Assembly: GCF_029961765.1 (NCBI RefSeq)
Contig: NZ_CP124681.1
Coordinates: forward strand, 868,001-932,000
DNA length: 64,000 bases
Origin: Nocardioides sp. QY071
GTDB taxonomy: Bacteria; Actinomycetota; Actinomycetes; Propionibacteriales; Nocardioidaceae
Reading direction: 5' to 3'
In this document: positions 35,609-45,031 of the stretch, in pieces
How positions within the stretch are numbered: the first letter of the stretch is position 1
How the letters are laid out: the number at the start of each line of letters is the position of its first letter
Translations under genes and position numbers: made by a program
Notes under the pieces: model-generated
What the model saw: the letters and a program-made list of their open reading frames with translations, nothing else
What the model was told of the DNA's origin: nothing
Databases searched by the model: none

Positions 35609-36784
35609 CTACCTGCCGGCGTGCAGCCGGCTCGCCTGCCGCGTGAGGTGGTCGCGCTCGGCGACGTTGGTCGCCCGCTCCGCCGCCAGTCGGTACAGCC
35701 GGGCGGCCTCGTCGCGGTCGCCGGCGCGCTCGTGCAGCCACGCGGCGACGGCGTCACGTCGCGGCAGGTCGGCGGGCAGCCCCTCGACCTGCCTCAGGCC
35801 GGCGAGCGGCCCGTCGACCTCGCCGACCGCGACGGCCCGGTTGAGCGCGACGACCGGGCTCGGGGCCAGGCGCAGCAGCTCGTCGTACCACTCGAGGACC
35901 TGGGGCCAGTCGGTCTCCCCGGCCGTCGCGGCGTCGTCGTGGAGCGCGGCGATCGCGGCCTGGGCCTGGTACTCGCCGAGTGCGTCGCGGGCCAGCGCGG
36001 CCTGCAGCACCTCGACACCCTCGGCGATCATCGAGGTGTCCCACAGCGATCGGTCCTGCTCGGCGAGGGGCACCACCGTCCCCGATGCGGTACGACGGGC
36101 CCGGCGCCGCGCGTGGTGCAGCAGCATCAGCGCGAGCAGGCCGTCGACCTCGGGATCGTCGGTCGCGCCCGCGAGCTGCCGGGTCAGCCGGATCGCCTCC
36201 TCGGCGAGGTCGACGGTGTCGGTGAACCCCTCGTTGAAGATCAGGTAGAGCACCCGCAGCACCGCGCCGACCTCCCCGGGCCGGTCGAACCGCTCGCCGC
36301 TGACCGTGCGCTTGGCGCGACTGATCCGCTGCGCCATCGTCGTCTCCGGCACCAGGAACGCCTGCGCGATCTGGGCCGTCGTCAGGCCACCGACCGCGCG
36401 CAGGGTGAGTGCGATCGCCGACGCCGGGGAGAGCGCCGGATGGCAGCACCGGCTGAGCAGGAGCAGGGTGTCGTCGGCCTGCTCGGAGGGGCCCGGCCCG
36501 GGCTCGAGGTGCACCCGCAGCTCGCGGCGCTCGCGGGCGTACGACGAGCGCTGGGCGTCGACCAGCTTGCGCCCGGCCACCTTCACCAGCCAGGCCCGCG
36601 GATTGTCGGGCCACGCGTCGGGCTGGTCGGGCGGCCAGTGCCGCAGCGCCTCGACCATCGCCTCCTGGACGGCGTCCTCGGCCGCCGCGAAGTCGGATCC
36701 GCGGCGGACGAGGATGCCGAGCACCTGCGGCGTGAGGTCGCGCAGCAGCTCGCCCAGCCCCGGGAGGCCCGGCTGGTCGGTCAT
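35609..36784 (-). CDS. ECF sigma factor, ECF42-type with C-terminal extension
   Basis: 391-residue ECF sigma factor. Sigma2 contains AAEDAVQEAMVEALRHWP and AWLVKVAGRKLVDAQR; sigma4 contains TTAQIAQAFLVPETTMAQRISRAKR. A roughly 200-residue TPR-like C-terminal region follows, which defines the ECF42/DUF6596 group. The ATG at 36784 overlaps the stop of a DGPF/YCII gene, the usual partner. No anti-sigma factor is present. A TGTCGA-N17-CGTC promoter upstream of the operon fits ECF42 autoregulation. Confidence 0.9.
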   Translation of the reverse strand: MTDQPGLPGLGELLRDLTPQVLGILVRRGSDFAAAEDAVQEAMVEALRHWPPDQPDAWPDNPRAWLVKVAGRKLVDAQRSSYARERRELRVHLEPGPGPSEQADDTLLLLSRCCHPALSPASAIALTLRAVGGLTTAQIAQAFLVPETTMAQRISRAKRTVSGERFDRPGEVGAVLRVLYLIFNEGFTDTVDLAEEAIRLTRQLAGATDDPEVDGLLALMLLHHARRRARRTASGTVVPLAEQDRSLWDTSMIAEGVEVLQAALARDALGEYQAQAAIAALHDDAATAGETDWPQVLEWYDELLRLAPSPVVALNRAVAVGEVDGPLAGLRQVEGLPADLPRRDAVAAWLHERAGDRDEAARLYRLAAERATNVAERDHLTRQASRLHAGR

Positions 36785-37194
36785 TCCGTGACGACCGGCG
36801 GTTCGCCCAGGAACGGGCGGACCTCGATCCACTCGTGGATCGGCTGCCCGCCGGCGCCGGGCGCCGAGGACAGCCGGGCGGCGGCCTCGTAGGCGCGCTC
36901 CTGACTGTCGACGTCGATGATCATCCAGCCGGCGATCAGGTCCTTGGTCTCCGCGAACGGGCCGTCGGTGACCGGCGGGCGGCCCTCGCCGTCGTACCGG
37001 ACGAACGTGCCCTCCGGGGAGAGCGCCTGACCGTCCACGAACTCGCCGCGCTCGCTGAGCTCGTCGGCGACCTGCCGCATGAACGCGATGTGCGCGCTCA
37101 CCTCCTCGGGCGTCCACTGGTCCATCGGGACCAGCTCGTCCTTCGCGATCGCGTGGCTGCTGCGGTAGTGCTTGAGCAGGAGGTACTTCGCCAT
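36781..37194 (-). CDS. YCII/DGPF-domain protein (ECF42 partner)
   Basis: 137-residue YCII-related protein with the characteristic DGPFAETKDLIAGWMIID motif. Genes of this family sit next to ECF42 sigma factors and are usually their targets; the biochemical role is unresolved. Its stop overlaps the sigma factor start (ATGA on the minus strand), so both are made from one mRNA. Confidence 0.9.
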   Translation of the reverse strand: MAKYLLLKHYRSSHAIAKDELVPMDQWTPEEVSAHIAFMRQVADELSERGEFVDGQALSPEGTFVRYDGEGRPPVTDGPFAETKDLIAGWMIIDVDSQERAYEAAARLSSAPGAGGQPIHEWIEVRPFLGEPPVVTE

Positions 37195-37242
37195 GATTTC
37201 TCCTCAGGTCCGAGACGGCCATCCTGCCGCCTTCACCCCTGG

Positions 37243-37269
37243 GACGGAGCACGGCACGCGTCCTCGACA
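37243..37269 (-). promoter_or_regulatory. ECF42-type promoter of the DGPF-sigma operon
   Basis: On the minus strand TGTCGA (37269-37264), 17 bp, then CGTC (37246-37243) matches the published ECF42 consensus of TGTCGA with CG(A/T)C. It lies 49 bp before the DGPF start. Confidence 0.7.
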
Positions 37270-37300
37270 TCATCCGGGGAAATTTCTCGAATGATGTCGA
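37264..37300. repeat. 10-bp inverted repeat between divergent genes
   Basis: TCGACATCAT (37264-37273) and ATGATGTCGA (37291-37300) are exact inverted copies 17 bp apart. The left arm carries the ECF42 -35 element. The right arm faces the EamA gene but no CG(A/T)C -10 follows it; the EamA gene instead has a TAGAGT -10 (37311-37316) 6 nt before its GTG. Confidence 0.7.
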
Positions 37301-37322
37301 CGGGGCTCTCTAGAGTCCTCTC

Positions 37323-38237
37323 GTGACGAAGCGCGGATGGTCGCTGTTCCTGGCGATGTGCCTGATCTGGGGCCTGCCCTACCTGTTCATCCGGATCGCG
37401 GTCGACCACGTCAGCCCGGCCGGGCTGGTCTTCCTCCGCACCGCGCTCGCCGCGCTCGTGCTGCTGCCGCTGGCGCTCGTCCGACGCGAGGTCGCACCGG
37501 TGCTGGCCCGCTGGCGTCCGCTCACGCTCTTCGCCGTCATCGAGATCATGATCCCGTGGGTGCTGCTGGGGCATGCCGAGCAGCGGATCTCCTCGTCCCT
37601 GGCGGGCCTGCTGGTGGCCGCGGTGCCGCTGTTCGGCGCGCTGGCCTTCCTGGTGACCAGCCACGCCGAGCGGTTCACCGCCGCCCAGACCGGCGGCCTG
37701 GCGCTGGGGTTCGCGGGCGTGGCCTGCCTGGTCGGCCTCGACATCGGTCACATCGACGTGCTCGCGGTGGTCGAGATGCTGGGCGTGGCGGTCTGCTACG
37801 CGACCGGGCCGCTGATCCTGGCGCGCTGGTTCGCCGACCTCTCCGGGCTCGGCGTGATGGCCTGTGCGCTCACCCTGACCGCGGTCGTCTACTCGCCCTT
37901 CGGGGTGATGGACCCGCCGACCGACCTGCCCGCCGAGGCCTGGCTCAGCGTCGTCGTCCTGGCTCTGGTCTGCACCGCGCTGGCGTTCGTGATCTTCCTC
38001 GATCTGATCAAGGTCGCCGGCCCCACCCGCTCGACGATCATCACCTATGTCAACCCGGCGGTGGCGATCCTGCTCGGCGTACTCCTGCTCGACGAGCGGC
38101 TCACTACCGGCATGCTCGTCGGCTTCCCGCTGATCCTCGTGGGCTGTGCGGTCGCCGCCGGCGGGCGGCCGGCCGCGGTCGCGAGCACCGAGCCGGCGGC
38201 CGAGTGCGCGGTCGTCCCCGGCCCCGACCCGGCCTGA
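37323..38237 (+). CDS. EamA/DMT-family transporter
   Basis: 304-residue permease with ten hydrophobic segments in two EamA repeats. Typical features are LFLAMCLIWGLPYLFIRIAV, RTALAALVLLPLAL, and NPAVAILLGVLLLDERL near the end. It probably exports amino acids or metabolites. It is probably leaderless: TAGAGT (37311-37316) is 6 nt before GTG 37323. It is divergent from the ECF42 operon and converges on a second EamA gene. Confidence 0.88.
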   Translation: MTKRGWSLFLAMCLIWGLPYLFIRIAVDHVSPAGLVFLRTALAALVLLPLALVRREVAPVLARWRPLTLFAVIEIMIPWVLLGHAEQRISSSLAGLLVAAVPLFGALAFLVTSHAERFTAAQTGGLALGFAGVACLVGLDIGHIDVLAVVEMLGVAVCYATGPLILARWFADLSGLGVMACALTLTAVVYSPFGVMDPPTDLPAEAWLSVVVLALVCTALAFVIFLDLIKVAGPTRSTIITYVNPAVAILLGVLLLDERLTTGMLVGFPLILVGCAVAAGGRPAAVASTEPAAECAVVPGPDPA

Positions 38238-38251
38238 CCTCCGGGCCCGCG

Positions 38252-39172
38252 TCAGCGGGTCCGGCGCGCCACCGCCACCCCGACGAGTGCGAGCACGCCG
38301 CCGGCGTACGCCACCACCGGCGGGACCTCGTCGAGGAACACCAGCCCCATCACGATCGTCAGCGGCGGAACCAGGTAGGTCGTGACACCGAGCGCCGAGG
38401 CGGTCATGTGCCGCAGCGCGTAGGCGTAGGTCGTGAACGCGATCGCCGTCGGGAACACCCCGAGGTAGACCAGCCACAGCGTGGACGACACCGGTGCGTC
38501 GCCGACCTCGGTGACCAGCCGACCCGCCCACGGCAGGCAGGTCACCACGCCGACGGTGCACGCCAGCCAGGTGACGTGGACGGCGGAGAGCTCGGCGACG
38601 AGCGGCTTCTGGAGGATCACGCTGACGGAGTACGCCGCCGCGGGCACCAGGCACAGCACGACACCGAGCAGGTCGCCGGTGTTGTCCCCGCCCGAGGTGG
38701 ACAGGCCGATCACGACGACGCCCGAGAACGCCAGCACCAGGCCGGCGGCGAGCTGGGCGGTGAACCGCTCGCCGAGGAACATCGCGGCCAGGACGGCGAT
38801 GAGGACGGGGGAGACCTGCAGCAGCATCGAGGCCGTCCCGGCGTCGACACGCTGCTCGCCGGCGTTGAGAGAGAGGTTGTAGATCCCGAACCAGAGCACG
38901 CCGATCGTCGCGATCGAGACCCACTGCCGCCGGCTCGGGCGGGGCAGGCCCTGTGCGAGCGCGACCGGCGCGAGGGCCAGCGCGCCCGCCGTCAGCCGGC
39001 CCAGGGACAGCGCACCGGCGGAGAAGTCGTGGGAGAGGTGCCGGATGCCGACGAAGGCGCTGGCCCACAGGACCAGCGTGGTCCCGACCGCGACGAGGGC
39101 CAACGGCCCGGTGTCGCCGGCCCGCCGGGGGTCCGGGACGACGGCGGGGGCGGCGGGCTCGGCGGCGGTCAC
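38252..39172 (-). CDS. EamA/DMT-family transporter
   Basis: 306-residue ten-segment DMT permease with two EamA repeats (LWASAFVGIRHLSHDFSAG near the start, YLVPPLTIVMGLVFLDEVPP near the end). It shares the fold but only limited sequence with the converging EamA gene 14 bp away. A -10 TAGCGT (39184-39179) lies 6 nt before GTG 39172, so the mRNA is probably leaderless. Substrate unknown. Confidence 0.88.
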   Translation of the reverse strand: MTAAEPAAPAVVPDPRRAGDTGPLALVAVGTTLVLWASAFVGIRHLSHDFSAGALSLGRLTAGALALAPVALAQGLPRPSRRQWVSIATIGVLWFGIYNLSLNAGEQRVDAGTASMLLQVSPVLIAVLAAMFLGERFTAQLAAGLVLAFSGVVVIGLSTSGGDNTGDLLGVVLCLVPAAAYSVSVILQKPLVAELSAVHVTWLACTVGVVTCLPWAGRLVTEVGDAPVSSTLWLVYLGVFPTAIAFTTYAYALRHMTASALGVTTYLVPPLTIVMGLVFLDEVPPVVAYAGGVLALVGVAVARRTR

Positions 39173-39214
39173 CCGCTCACGCTAGGGGAACGCGACCTGC
39201 CGGTCGCGCGATTT

Positions 39215-39888
39215 TCAGACGTCGAACTTGTAGCCCAGGCCGCGGACCGTGACGAGGAACTTCGGCTCGCTCGGCTCCGGCTCCAGCTTGGCGCGCAGCC
39301 GCTTGACGTGCACGTCGAGGGTCTTGGTGTCGCCGACGTAGTCGGAGCCCCAGACCCGGTCGATCAGCTGGCCGCGGGTGAGCACCCGGCCCGGGTTGCG
39401 CAGGAACATCTCGAGCAGCTCGAACTCCTTGAGCGGCAGCCGCTGCTCGGTGCCGTCGACGGTGACCACGTGGCGCTCGACGTCCATCCGGACCGGCCCG
39501 GCCTCGAGGGTGTCGGGCAGCAGCTCGTCGCCGATGCCGCGGCGCAGGACCGCGCGGATCCGGGCGACCAGCTCGCGGGGGGAGTACGGCTTGGTGACGT
39601 AGTCGTCGGCGCCCAGCTCGAGCCCGACCACCTTGTCCACCTCGTCGTCCTTGGCGCTGACCATGATCACCGGCACGTTCGACGTCTGCCGGATGGTGCG
39701 ACACACCTCGGTGCCGGGGATGCCCGGAAGCATCAGGTCGAGCAGCACGATGTCGGCGCCGTTGCGGTCGAACTCCTTGAGCGCCTCGTTGCCGTCGGCA
39801 GCGATCGCGACCTCGAACCCCTCCTTGCGGAGCAGGTAGGCGAGCGCGTCGCTGTAGCTCTCCTCGTCCTCGACGACAAGTACCCGGG

Positions 39889-39892
<4 letters not shown>
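39215..39892 (-). CDS. regX3: Response regulator RegX3 (OmpR family)
   Basis: 225-residue OmpR-type regulator: receiver with acidic E8-D9-E10 and phosphoacceptor D52 (LLDLMLPG), then a winged-helix output domain (KTLDVHVKRLRAKLE). Sequence and the senX3/phoU neighbourhood identify RegX3, the phosphate-limitation regulator. Its ATG overlaps the senX3 stop by 4 nt, so kinase and regulator are co-translated. A PHO box precedes the divergent phoU. Confidence 0.93.
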
Positions 39893-41097
<1,205 letters not shown>

Positions 41098-41158
41098 GCC
41101 TCGATCGTACGGCGAGCGCAGCACCGGGTTCCGAATCAACGAGGTCGTGCTTCGCGAT

Positions 41159-41180
41159 GTTCATCCCGCGTTCACCGCAC
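41159..41180 (+). promoter_or_regulatory. PHO box upstream of phoU
   Basis: Two adjacent 11-bp direct repeats, GTTCATCCCGC (41159-41169) and GTTCACCGCAC (41170-41180), match the actinobacterial PHO box for PhoP/RegX3-type regulators. A -10 TACGCT (41207-41212) follows, 7 nt before the phoU ATG. Confidence 0.8.
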
Positions 41181-41219
41181 CACGCTTGCCGGACACCTCG
41201 GCTCCGTACGCTCGGGCCC

Positions 41220-41873
41220 ATGCGTGATGCCTACACCGACCAGCTCGACGCGATCTTCGACGACCTCGCCGGAATCTCCCGCCGCGTCCAGACCGCCGTC
41301 GGCGAGGCCACCGAGGCCCTGATGACCGGCAACTCCTCGATCGCCGAGACCGTGATCAGCCAGGATGCGGAGATCGACCGTGCCCGCGAGAGGGTCGAGG
41401 ACTCCTGCTTCGCGCTGCTCTCCCTGCAGCAGCCGGTCGCCGGTGACCTGCGCACCGTGGTGGCCGCGCTGCGCATGGTCGGCGAGCTGGAGCGGATGGG
41501 CGACCTGTCCGTCCACGTCGCCAAGATCGCCCGCCTGCGGGTCCCGGACGTCGCCGTACCCGAGGAGGTCCGCCCGACCATGGCCCGGATGGCCGAGGTC
41601 GCCGAGGACATGGTCGGCCGAGTCACCGAGGTGATCTCGGGGCGCGACGTCGAGGCCGCCATCGCGCTGGGCCGCGACGACGAGGAGATGGACCAGCTGC
41701 GCCGCCGCAGCTTCACCGAGCTGCTCGGCGAGGAGTGGACCCACGGCGTCGAGGCCGCGGTCGACATCGCCCTGCTCGGCCGCTACTACGAGCGGATCGC
41801 CGACCACGCCGTCTCGGTCGCCAACCGGGTGATCTTCGTCGTGACCGGCCACCACCCCGCTCCTGCCGCCTGA
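41220..41873 (+). CDS. phoU: Phosphate transport system regulator PhoU
   Basis: 217-residue all-helical PhoU with two repeated three-helix bundles, each with the metal-binding E/D-x-x-x-D type pattern (ELERMGDLSVHVAKIA and RYYERIADHAVSVANRV). It couples the Pst transporter to the SenX3-RegX3 system. ATG 41220 is preferred because -10 TACGCT is 7 nt upstream and the frame before it contains the PHO box. It is divergent from senX3; no pst genes are in the window. Confidence 0.94.
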   Translation: MRDAYTDQLDAIFDDLAGISRRVQTAVGEATEALMTGNSSIAETVISQDAEIDRARERVEDSCFALLSLQQPVAGDLRTVVAALRMVGELERMGDLSVHVAKIARLRVPDVAVPEEVRPTMARMAEVAEDMVGRVTEVISGRDVEAAIALGRDDEEMDQLRRRSFTELLGEEWTHGVEAAVDIALLGRYYERIADHAVSVANRVIFVVTGHHPAPAA

Positions 41874-41874
41874 C

Positions 41875-42011
41875 CGACCCGGCTCGAACGGGCTCCGAGA
41901 TCGCGCCGACCCGGCTCGAACGGGCTCCGAGATCGCGCCGACCCGGCTCGGACGGGCTCGAAAATCGCGCCGACCCGGCTCGGACGGGCTCGAAAATCGC
42001 GCCGACCCGGC
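41875..42011. repeat. 32-bp tandem repeat (4 units plus partial)
   Basis: Units start at 41875, 41907, 41939, 41971 and partially 42003. Units 1-2 are identical to each other, and units 3-4 are identical to each other, differing from 1-2 at a few positions. Each begins CGACCCGGCTCG and ends ATCGCGC. The array begins one base after the phoU stop and runs into a long hairpin. Confidence 0.92.
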
Positions 42012-42053
42012 AGAAAGTGTCCTCTCCGTGAAGACACTTTCTGCCGGGTCGGC
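42001..42053. terminator. Long hairpin between phoU and the drug-efflux MFS
   Basis: Bases 42001-42021 pair perfectly with 42033-42053 (21-bp stem starting GCCGACCCGGCAG, 11-nt loop). The outer part of the stem is built from the fifth, partial tandem-repeat unit. It probably terminates transcription from both converging genes. Confidence 0.8.
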
Positions 42054-42065
42054 TGAATTTCCGGG

Positions 42066-43496
42066 CTAGTTCGCGACGGGTCGGCGCTCCGCCACGACCG
42101 CCCGCGGCCGGGCGAGCATCGTCGCCGCGCTCACCAGTCCGAGCGCCGCGATCACCGAGGCCGCCGCGAAGCCGGCGTGGGCACCGGCGAGGAAGTCGCC
42201 GGGTACGCCGTGGGAGGCGTACACCGACGCGATGACGGCCAGGCCGACCGCACCGCCGAGCTGCTGCATGGTCTGCAGCAGGCCCGAGGCCGAGCCGGCG
42301 TGCTCGGGCTCGACGCCCTGCAGGGCCAGCGAGGTGATCGGCATGAAGCTGCCGCCCATGCTCAGGCCCATCGCCAGCAGGGCCGGGAAGACACCGGTCC
42401 AGTAGCTGGTCGAGGCGTCGATCCGGTTGAGCAGCACGAAGCTGGTGAGTACGCCGACCGCGCCGGCGACGATGATCGGCGGCTGCGAGAAGCGGGCCAC
42501 CAGGCGCGGCGTGATCCGCGACATCGTGAACACGCTCAGCGGGATCGGCAGGAACGCGAACCCGGTCTGCAGCGGGCCGTAGCCCAGGTCCTCCTCGAAG
42601 TACTGGACCATCAGGAAGAACGTGGCGAGCATGCCGCCGTACAGCGCCGCCATGGTGACCAGGGTGGCGACCCGGGTCCGGCTGCGCAGCAGGCCCAGGC
42701 GGAGGAGCGGGTGGCTGTGGCGCCGCTCGGTGACGACCAGGGCGACGGCGAGGCCGACGGCCAGAGCCAGGCCGAGGAGGGTCGGGGCGGAGAGCCAGCC
42801 GTGCTCGGGCGCCTTGATGAGTGTCCAGACCAGCGTGGCCGCCGCACCGGTCGAGGTGATCGCGCCGACCACGTCGAACCGGCCGGGGCGGCGGGGCGTG
42901 TCGGCGACGTGGCGGCGTACGGTCGCCAGGACCGCGAGGCCGATCGGCACGTTGATGAACAGCGTCCAGCGCCAGTTGAGCACGTCGGTGAGGACGCCGC
43001 CGAGCAGCATGCCGAGCGCGGCGCCGCCGGAGGAGACGGCTGTGAAGAGCGCGAGGGCGCGGTTGCGGGCGGCCTCGTCGCGGGCCGTCGTGGTGATCAG
43101 GGCGAGCACCGACGGAGCGGCGACCGCGGCCCCGACGCCCTGGAGGGCGCGGGCGGTGACGAGCATCCAGGGCTCGGTGGCCAGGCCGCCGAGCAGCGAG
43201 AAGACGGTGAACACCGCCAGCCCGATCCAGAAGACCGTGAGGCGGCCGAAGACGTCGCCGAGCCGTCCGCCGAGGAGCAGCAGGCCGCCGAAGGCGAGCG
43301 CGTAGCCGTTGAGGACCCACGACAGCGACGCGGCGCCGAAGTGGAGGTCGCTGGCGATGTGGGGCAGTCCGACGTTCATGACGGCGGAGTCGAGGACCAG
43401 CATGAGCTGGGCGAGCAGCACGATGAAGATGCCCGCGGAGGTGGTGGTCCGGGCGGTTGCCCGGGGTGCCACGGGAGTGAGTGTGGAGGAAGACAA
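42066..43496 (-). CDS. MFS drug-efflux transporter (DHA2/EmrB-QacA type)
   Basis: 476-residue permease with 14 hydrophobic segments. Motifs include LDSAVMNVGLPHIASDLHF (D1-like), LLLGGRLGDVFGRL and GGAALGMLLGGVL. It probably exports hydrophobic or cationic drugs by proton antiport. The apparent start is TTG 43496, with AGGAC 7 nt upstream; no ATG fits. It is divergent from a TetR gene across two identical-type dyads (43541-43587), so it is probably the target of that repressor. Confidence 0.88.
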   Translation of the reverse strand: MSSSTLTPVAPRATARTTTSAGIFIVLLAQLMLVLDSAVMNVGLPHIASDLHFGAASLSWVLNGYALAFGGLLLLGGRLGDVFGRLTVFWIGLAVFTVFSLLGGLATEPWMLVTARALQGVGAAVAAPSVLALITTTARDEAARNRALALFTAVSSGGAALGMLLGGVLTDVLNWRWTLFINVPIGLAVLATVRRHVADTPRRPGRFDVVGAITSTGAAATLVWTLIKAPEHGWLSAPTLLGLALAVGLAVALVVTERRHSHPLLRLGLLRSRTRVATLVTMAALYGGMLATFFLMVQYFEEDLGYGPLQTGFAFLPIPLSVFTMSRITPRLVARFSQPPIIVAGAVGVLTSFVLLNRIDASTSYWTGVFPALLAMGLSMGGSFMPITSLALQGVEPEHAGSASGLLQTMQQLGGAVGLAVIASVYASHGVPGDFLAGAHAGFAAASVIAALGLVSAATMLARPRAVVAERRPVAN

Positions 43497-43540
43497 GGGT
43501 GATGTCCTGTTCTGGCGGGTGAGGCCGAGGTACTCTTTAG

Positions 43541-43587
43541 CGGAGGATGACTCCGGTTAGTCCTCAACGATACGGAGAGTGTCTCCG
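43541..43587. promoter_or_regulatory. Paired TetR operators in divergent promoter
   Basis: Two dyads share CGGAG-N5-CTCCG: 43541-43555 (spacer GATGA) and 43573-43587 (spacer AGTGT). The second extends to ACGGAGAGTGTCTCCGT. Centres are 32 bp apart, about three helical turns, so dimers would bind one face of the DNA. Confidence 0.75.
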
Positions 43588-43612
43588 TTTAGCAAGGGAA
43601 AAGGGGACCCGA

Positions 43613-44167
43613 GTGCGCGCCGACGCCGTACGCAACCGTGAGCGGATAGCGGACATCGCCCGCCAGCTGTTCCGCGAGAAGGGCTACGACGCCGTCTCGA
43701 TGGACGAGGTCGCCAAGACCGCCGGGGTCGGCGTCGGGACGCTCTACCGCCACTTCCCGACCAAGGAGGCTCTCTACGACGCCGCCATCCAGGCGTGGGT
43801 CGAGACCGTGAATGCGGCCGCCGAGAAGGCGCTCGCCGGCGAGGGCAGCGCCCGCGAACGGATGCTCGCCTGGTTCGACGCGTACGTCGAGTTCCTCACC
43901 CGCCACAAGGGCGCCGCCTGGCGGATCACCAGCGCGCTGGGCGACGAGGGCTCACCCTTCGCCGCGAAGTGCCGCACCTACCTCAACGCCAACCAGCGGG
44001 TCATCGACGCGCTGGGTGCGGAGGGTGCGCTGCGCGGTGACGTCGACGCGCTGCAGCTGTGCCGGCTGGTCGGCGGGGTCGCCGCGGTCGTCGACAACAG
44101 CGAGCTCGACCCGGCGGCCGCGCGCTCGATGCTCGCCGTCGTCGCGGACGGGGTGCTGGCGGGCTGA
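43613..44167 (+). CDS. TetR-family transcriptional repressor
   Basis: 184-residue TetR regulator with the N-terminal HTH (IADIARQLFREKGYDAVSMD and VGVGTLYRHFPTKEALYDA) and a C-terminal ligand domain. GTG 43613 with AAGGGG upstream is preferred; the longer frame from ATG 43547 would read through the operators. It probably represses the divergent efflux MFS and itself, with release by an exported drug. Confidence 0.9.
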   Translation: MRADAVRNRERIADIARQLFREKGYDAVSMDEVAKTAGVGVGTLYRHFPTKEALYDAAIQAWVETVNAAAEKALAGEGSARERMLAWFDAYVEFLTRHKGAAWRITSALGDEGSPFAAKCRTYLNANQRVIDALGAEGALRGDVDALQLCRLVGGVAAVVDNSELDPAAARSMLAVVADGVLAG

Positions 44168-44173
44168 GAAGCC

Positions 44174-44261
44174 AGTTTCACCGGCCGACCGGTGAAACTC
44201 GCGGTTGGACGAGGATTCTTCCTCGGCCCAGCGACAGTTTCACCGGCCAGCCGGTGAAACT
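44174..44261. repeat. Two tandem near-identical palindromes after TetR gene
   Basis: AGTTTCACCGG-CCGA-CCGGTGAAACT (44174-44199) and AGTTTCACCGG-CCAG-CCGGTGAAACT (44236-44261) have identical 11-bp stems, 62 bp apart. They fill the gap between the converging TetR and gpmA genes and may act as bidirectional terminators. Confidence 0.9.
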
Positions 44262-44284
44262 TGTGGCCAATGGGGCTGCTGGGG

Positions 44285-45031
44285 TCAGCGGCCCTGGTTG
44301 GCGACGGCGGCAGCAGCCTCGGCGGCGGCCTCGGGGTCGAGGTAGCGGCCACCGGGGACGACCGGGGCGAGGGTGTCCTCGTCGAGCTCGTAGACCAGCG
44401 GCATCCCGGTGGGGATGTTGAGGCCGGTGATGTCGGCGTCGCTCATCTGGTCGAGGTGCTTGACGATCGCGCGCAGGCTGTTGCCGTGGGCCGCGATGAG
44501 GACGGTGTGGCCGGCGCGCAGGTCCGGCACGATGCCGGCGTCCCAGTAGGGGAGCAGCCGGTCGATGACCTGCTTGAGCGCCTCCGCGCGGGGCAGCTCG
44601 TCGCCGAGGTCGGCGTAGCGCGGGTCACCGGACTGCGAGTAGGGGTCGCTGTCGTCCAGCGGCGGCGGGGGGACGTCGAACGAGCGGCGCCAGAGCATGA
44701 ACTGCTCCTCGCCGTACTCGTCGCGGACCTGGGCCTTGTCCTTGCCTTGCAGGGCGCCGTAGTGGCGCTCGTTGAGGCGCCAGGATCGACGCACCGGGAT
44801 CCAGTGCCGGTCGGCGGCGTCGAGCGCGAGCGCGGCGGTGTTGATCGCGCGGCGCTGCAGTGAGGTGTGCACGACGTCCGGCAGGATGCCGGCCTCCGCG
44901 AGGAGCTCGCCGCCGCGGACCGCCTCGCCGCGCCCCTTCTCGGTCAGCGCGACGTCGACCCAGCCGGTGAAGAGGTTCTTCGCGTTCCACTCGCTCTCGC
45001 CGTGGCGGAGCAGGACGAGCGTGAACGTCAT
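44285..45031 (-). CDS. gpmA: 2,3-bisphosphoglycerate-dependent phosphoglycerate mutase
   Basis: 248-residue histidine phosphatase-fold enzyme. The catalytic His is in [20 protein letters not shown]; the substrate loop [14 protein letters not shown] and the second His in [11 protein letters not shown] are present. It interconverts 3- and 2-phosphoglycerate in glycolysis. ATG 45031 shares its first base with the last base of the upstream lipoprotein stop (TGATG), so the two are coupled. Confidence 0.96.
   Translation of the reverse strand: MTFTLVLLRHGESEWNAKNLFTGWVDVALTEKGRGEAVRGGELLAEAGILPDVVHTSLQRRAINTAALALDAADRHWIPVRRSWRLNERHYGALQGKDKAQVRDEYGEEQFMLWRRSFDVPPPPLDDSDPYSQSGDPRYADLGDELPRAEALKQVIDRLLPYWDAGIVPDLRAGHTVLIAAHGNSLRAIVKHLDQMSDADITGLNIPTGMPLVYELDEDTLAPVVPGGRYLDPEAAAEAAAAVANQGR

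Noticed and set aside
41875..42011. Possible CRISPR array (regular 32-bp repeats)
   Set aside because: Units are contiguous with no unique spacers, and no cas genes are present.
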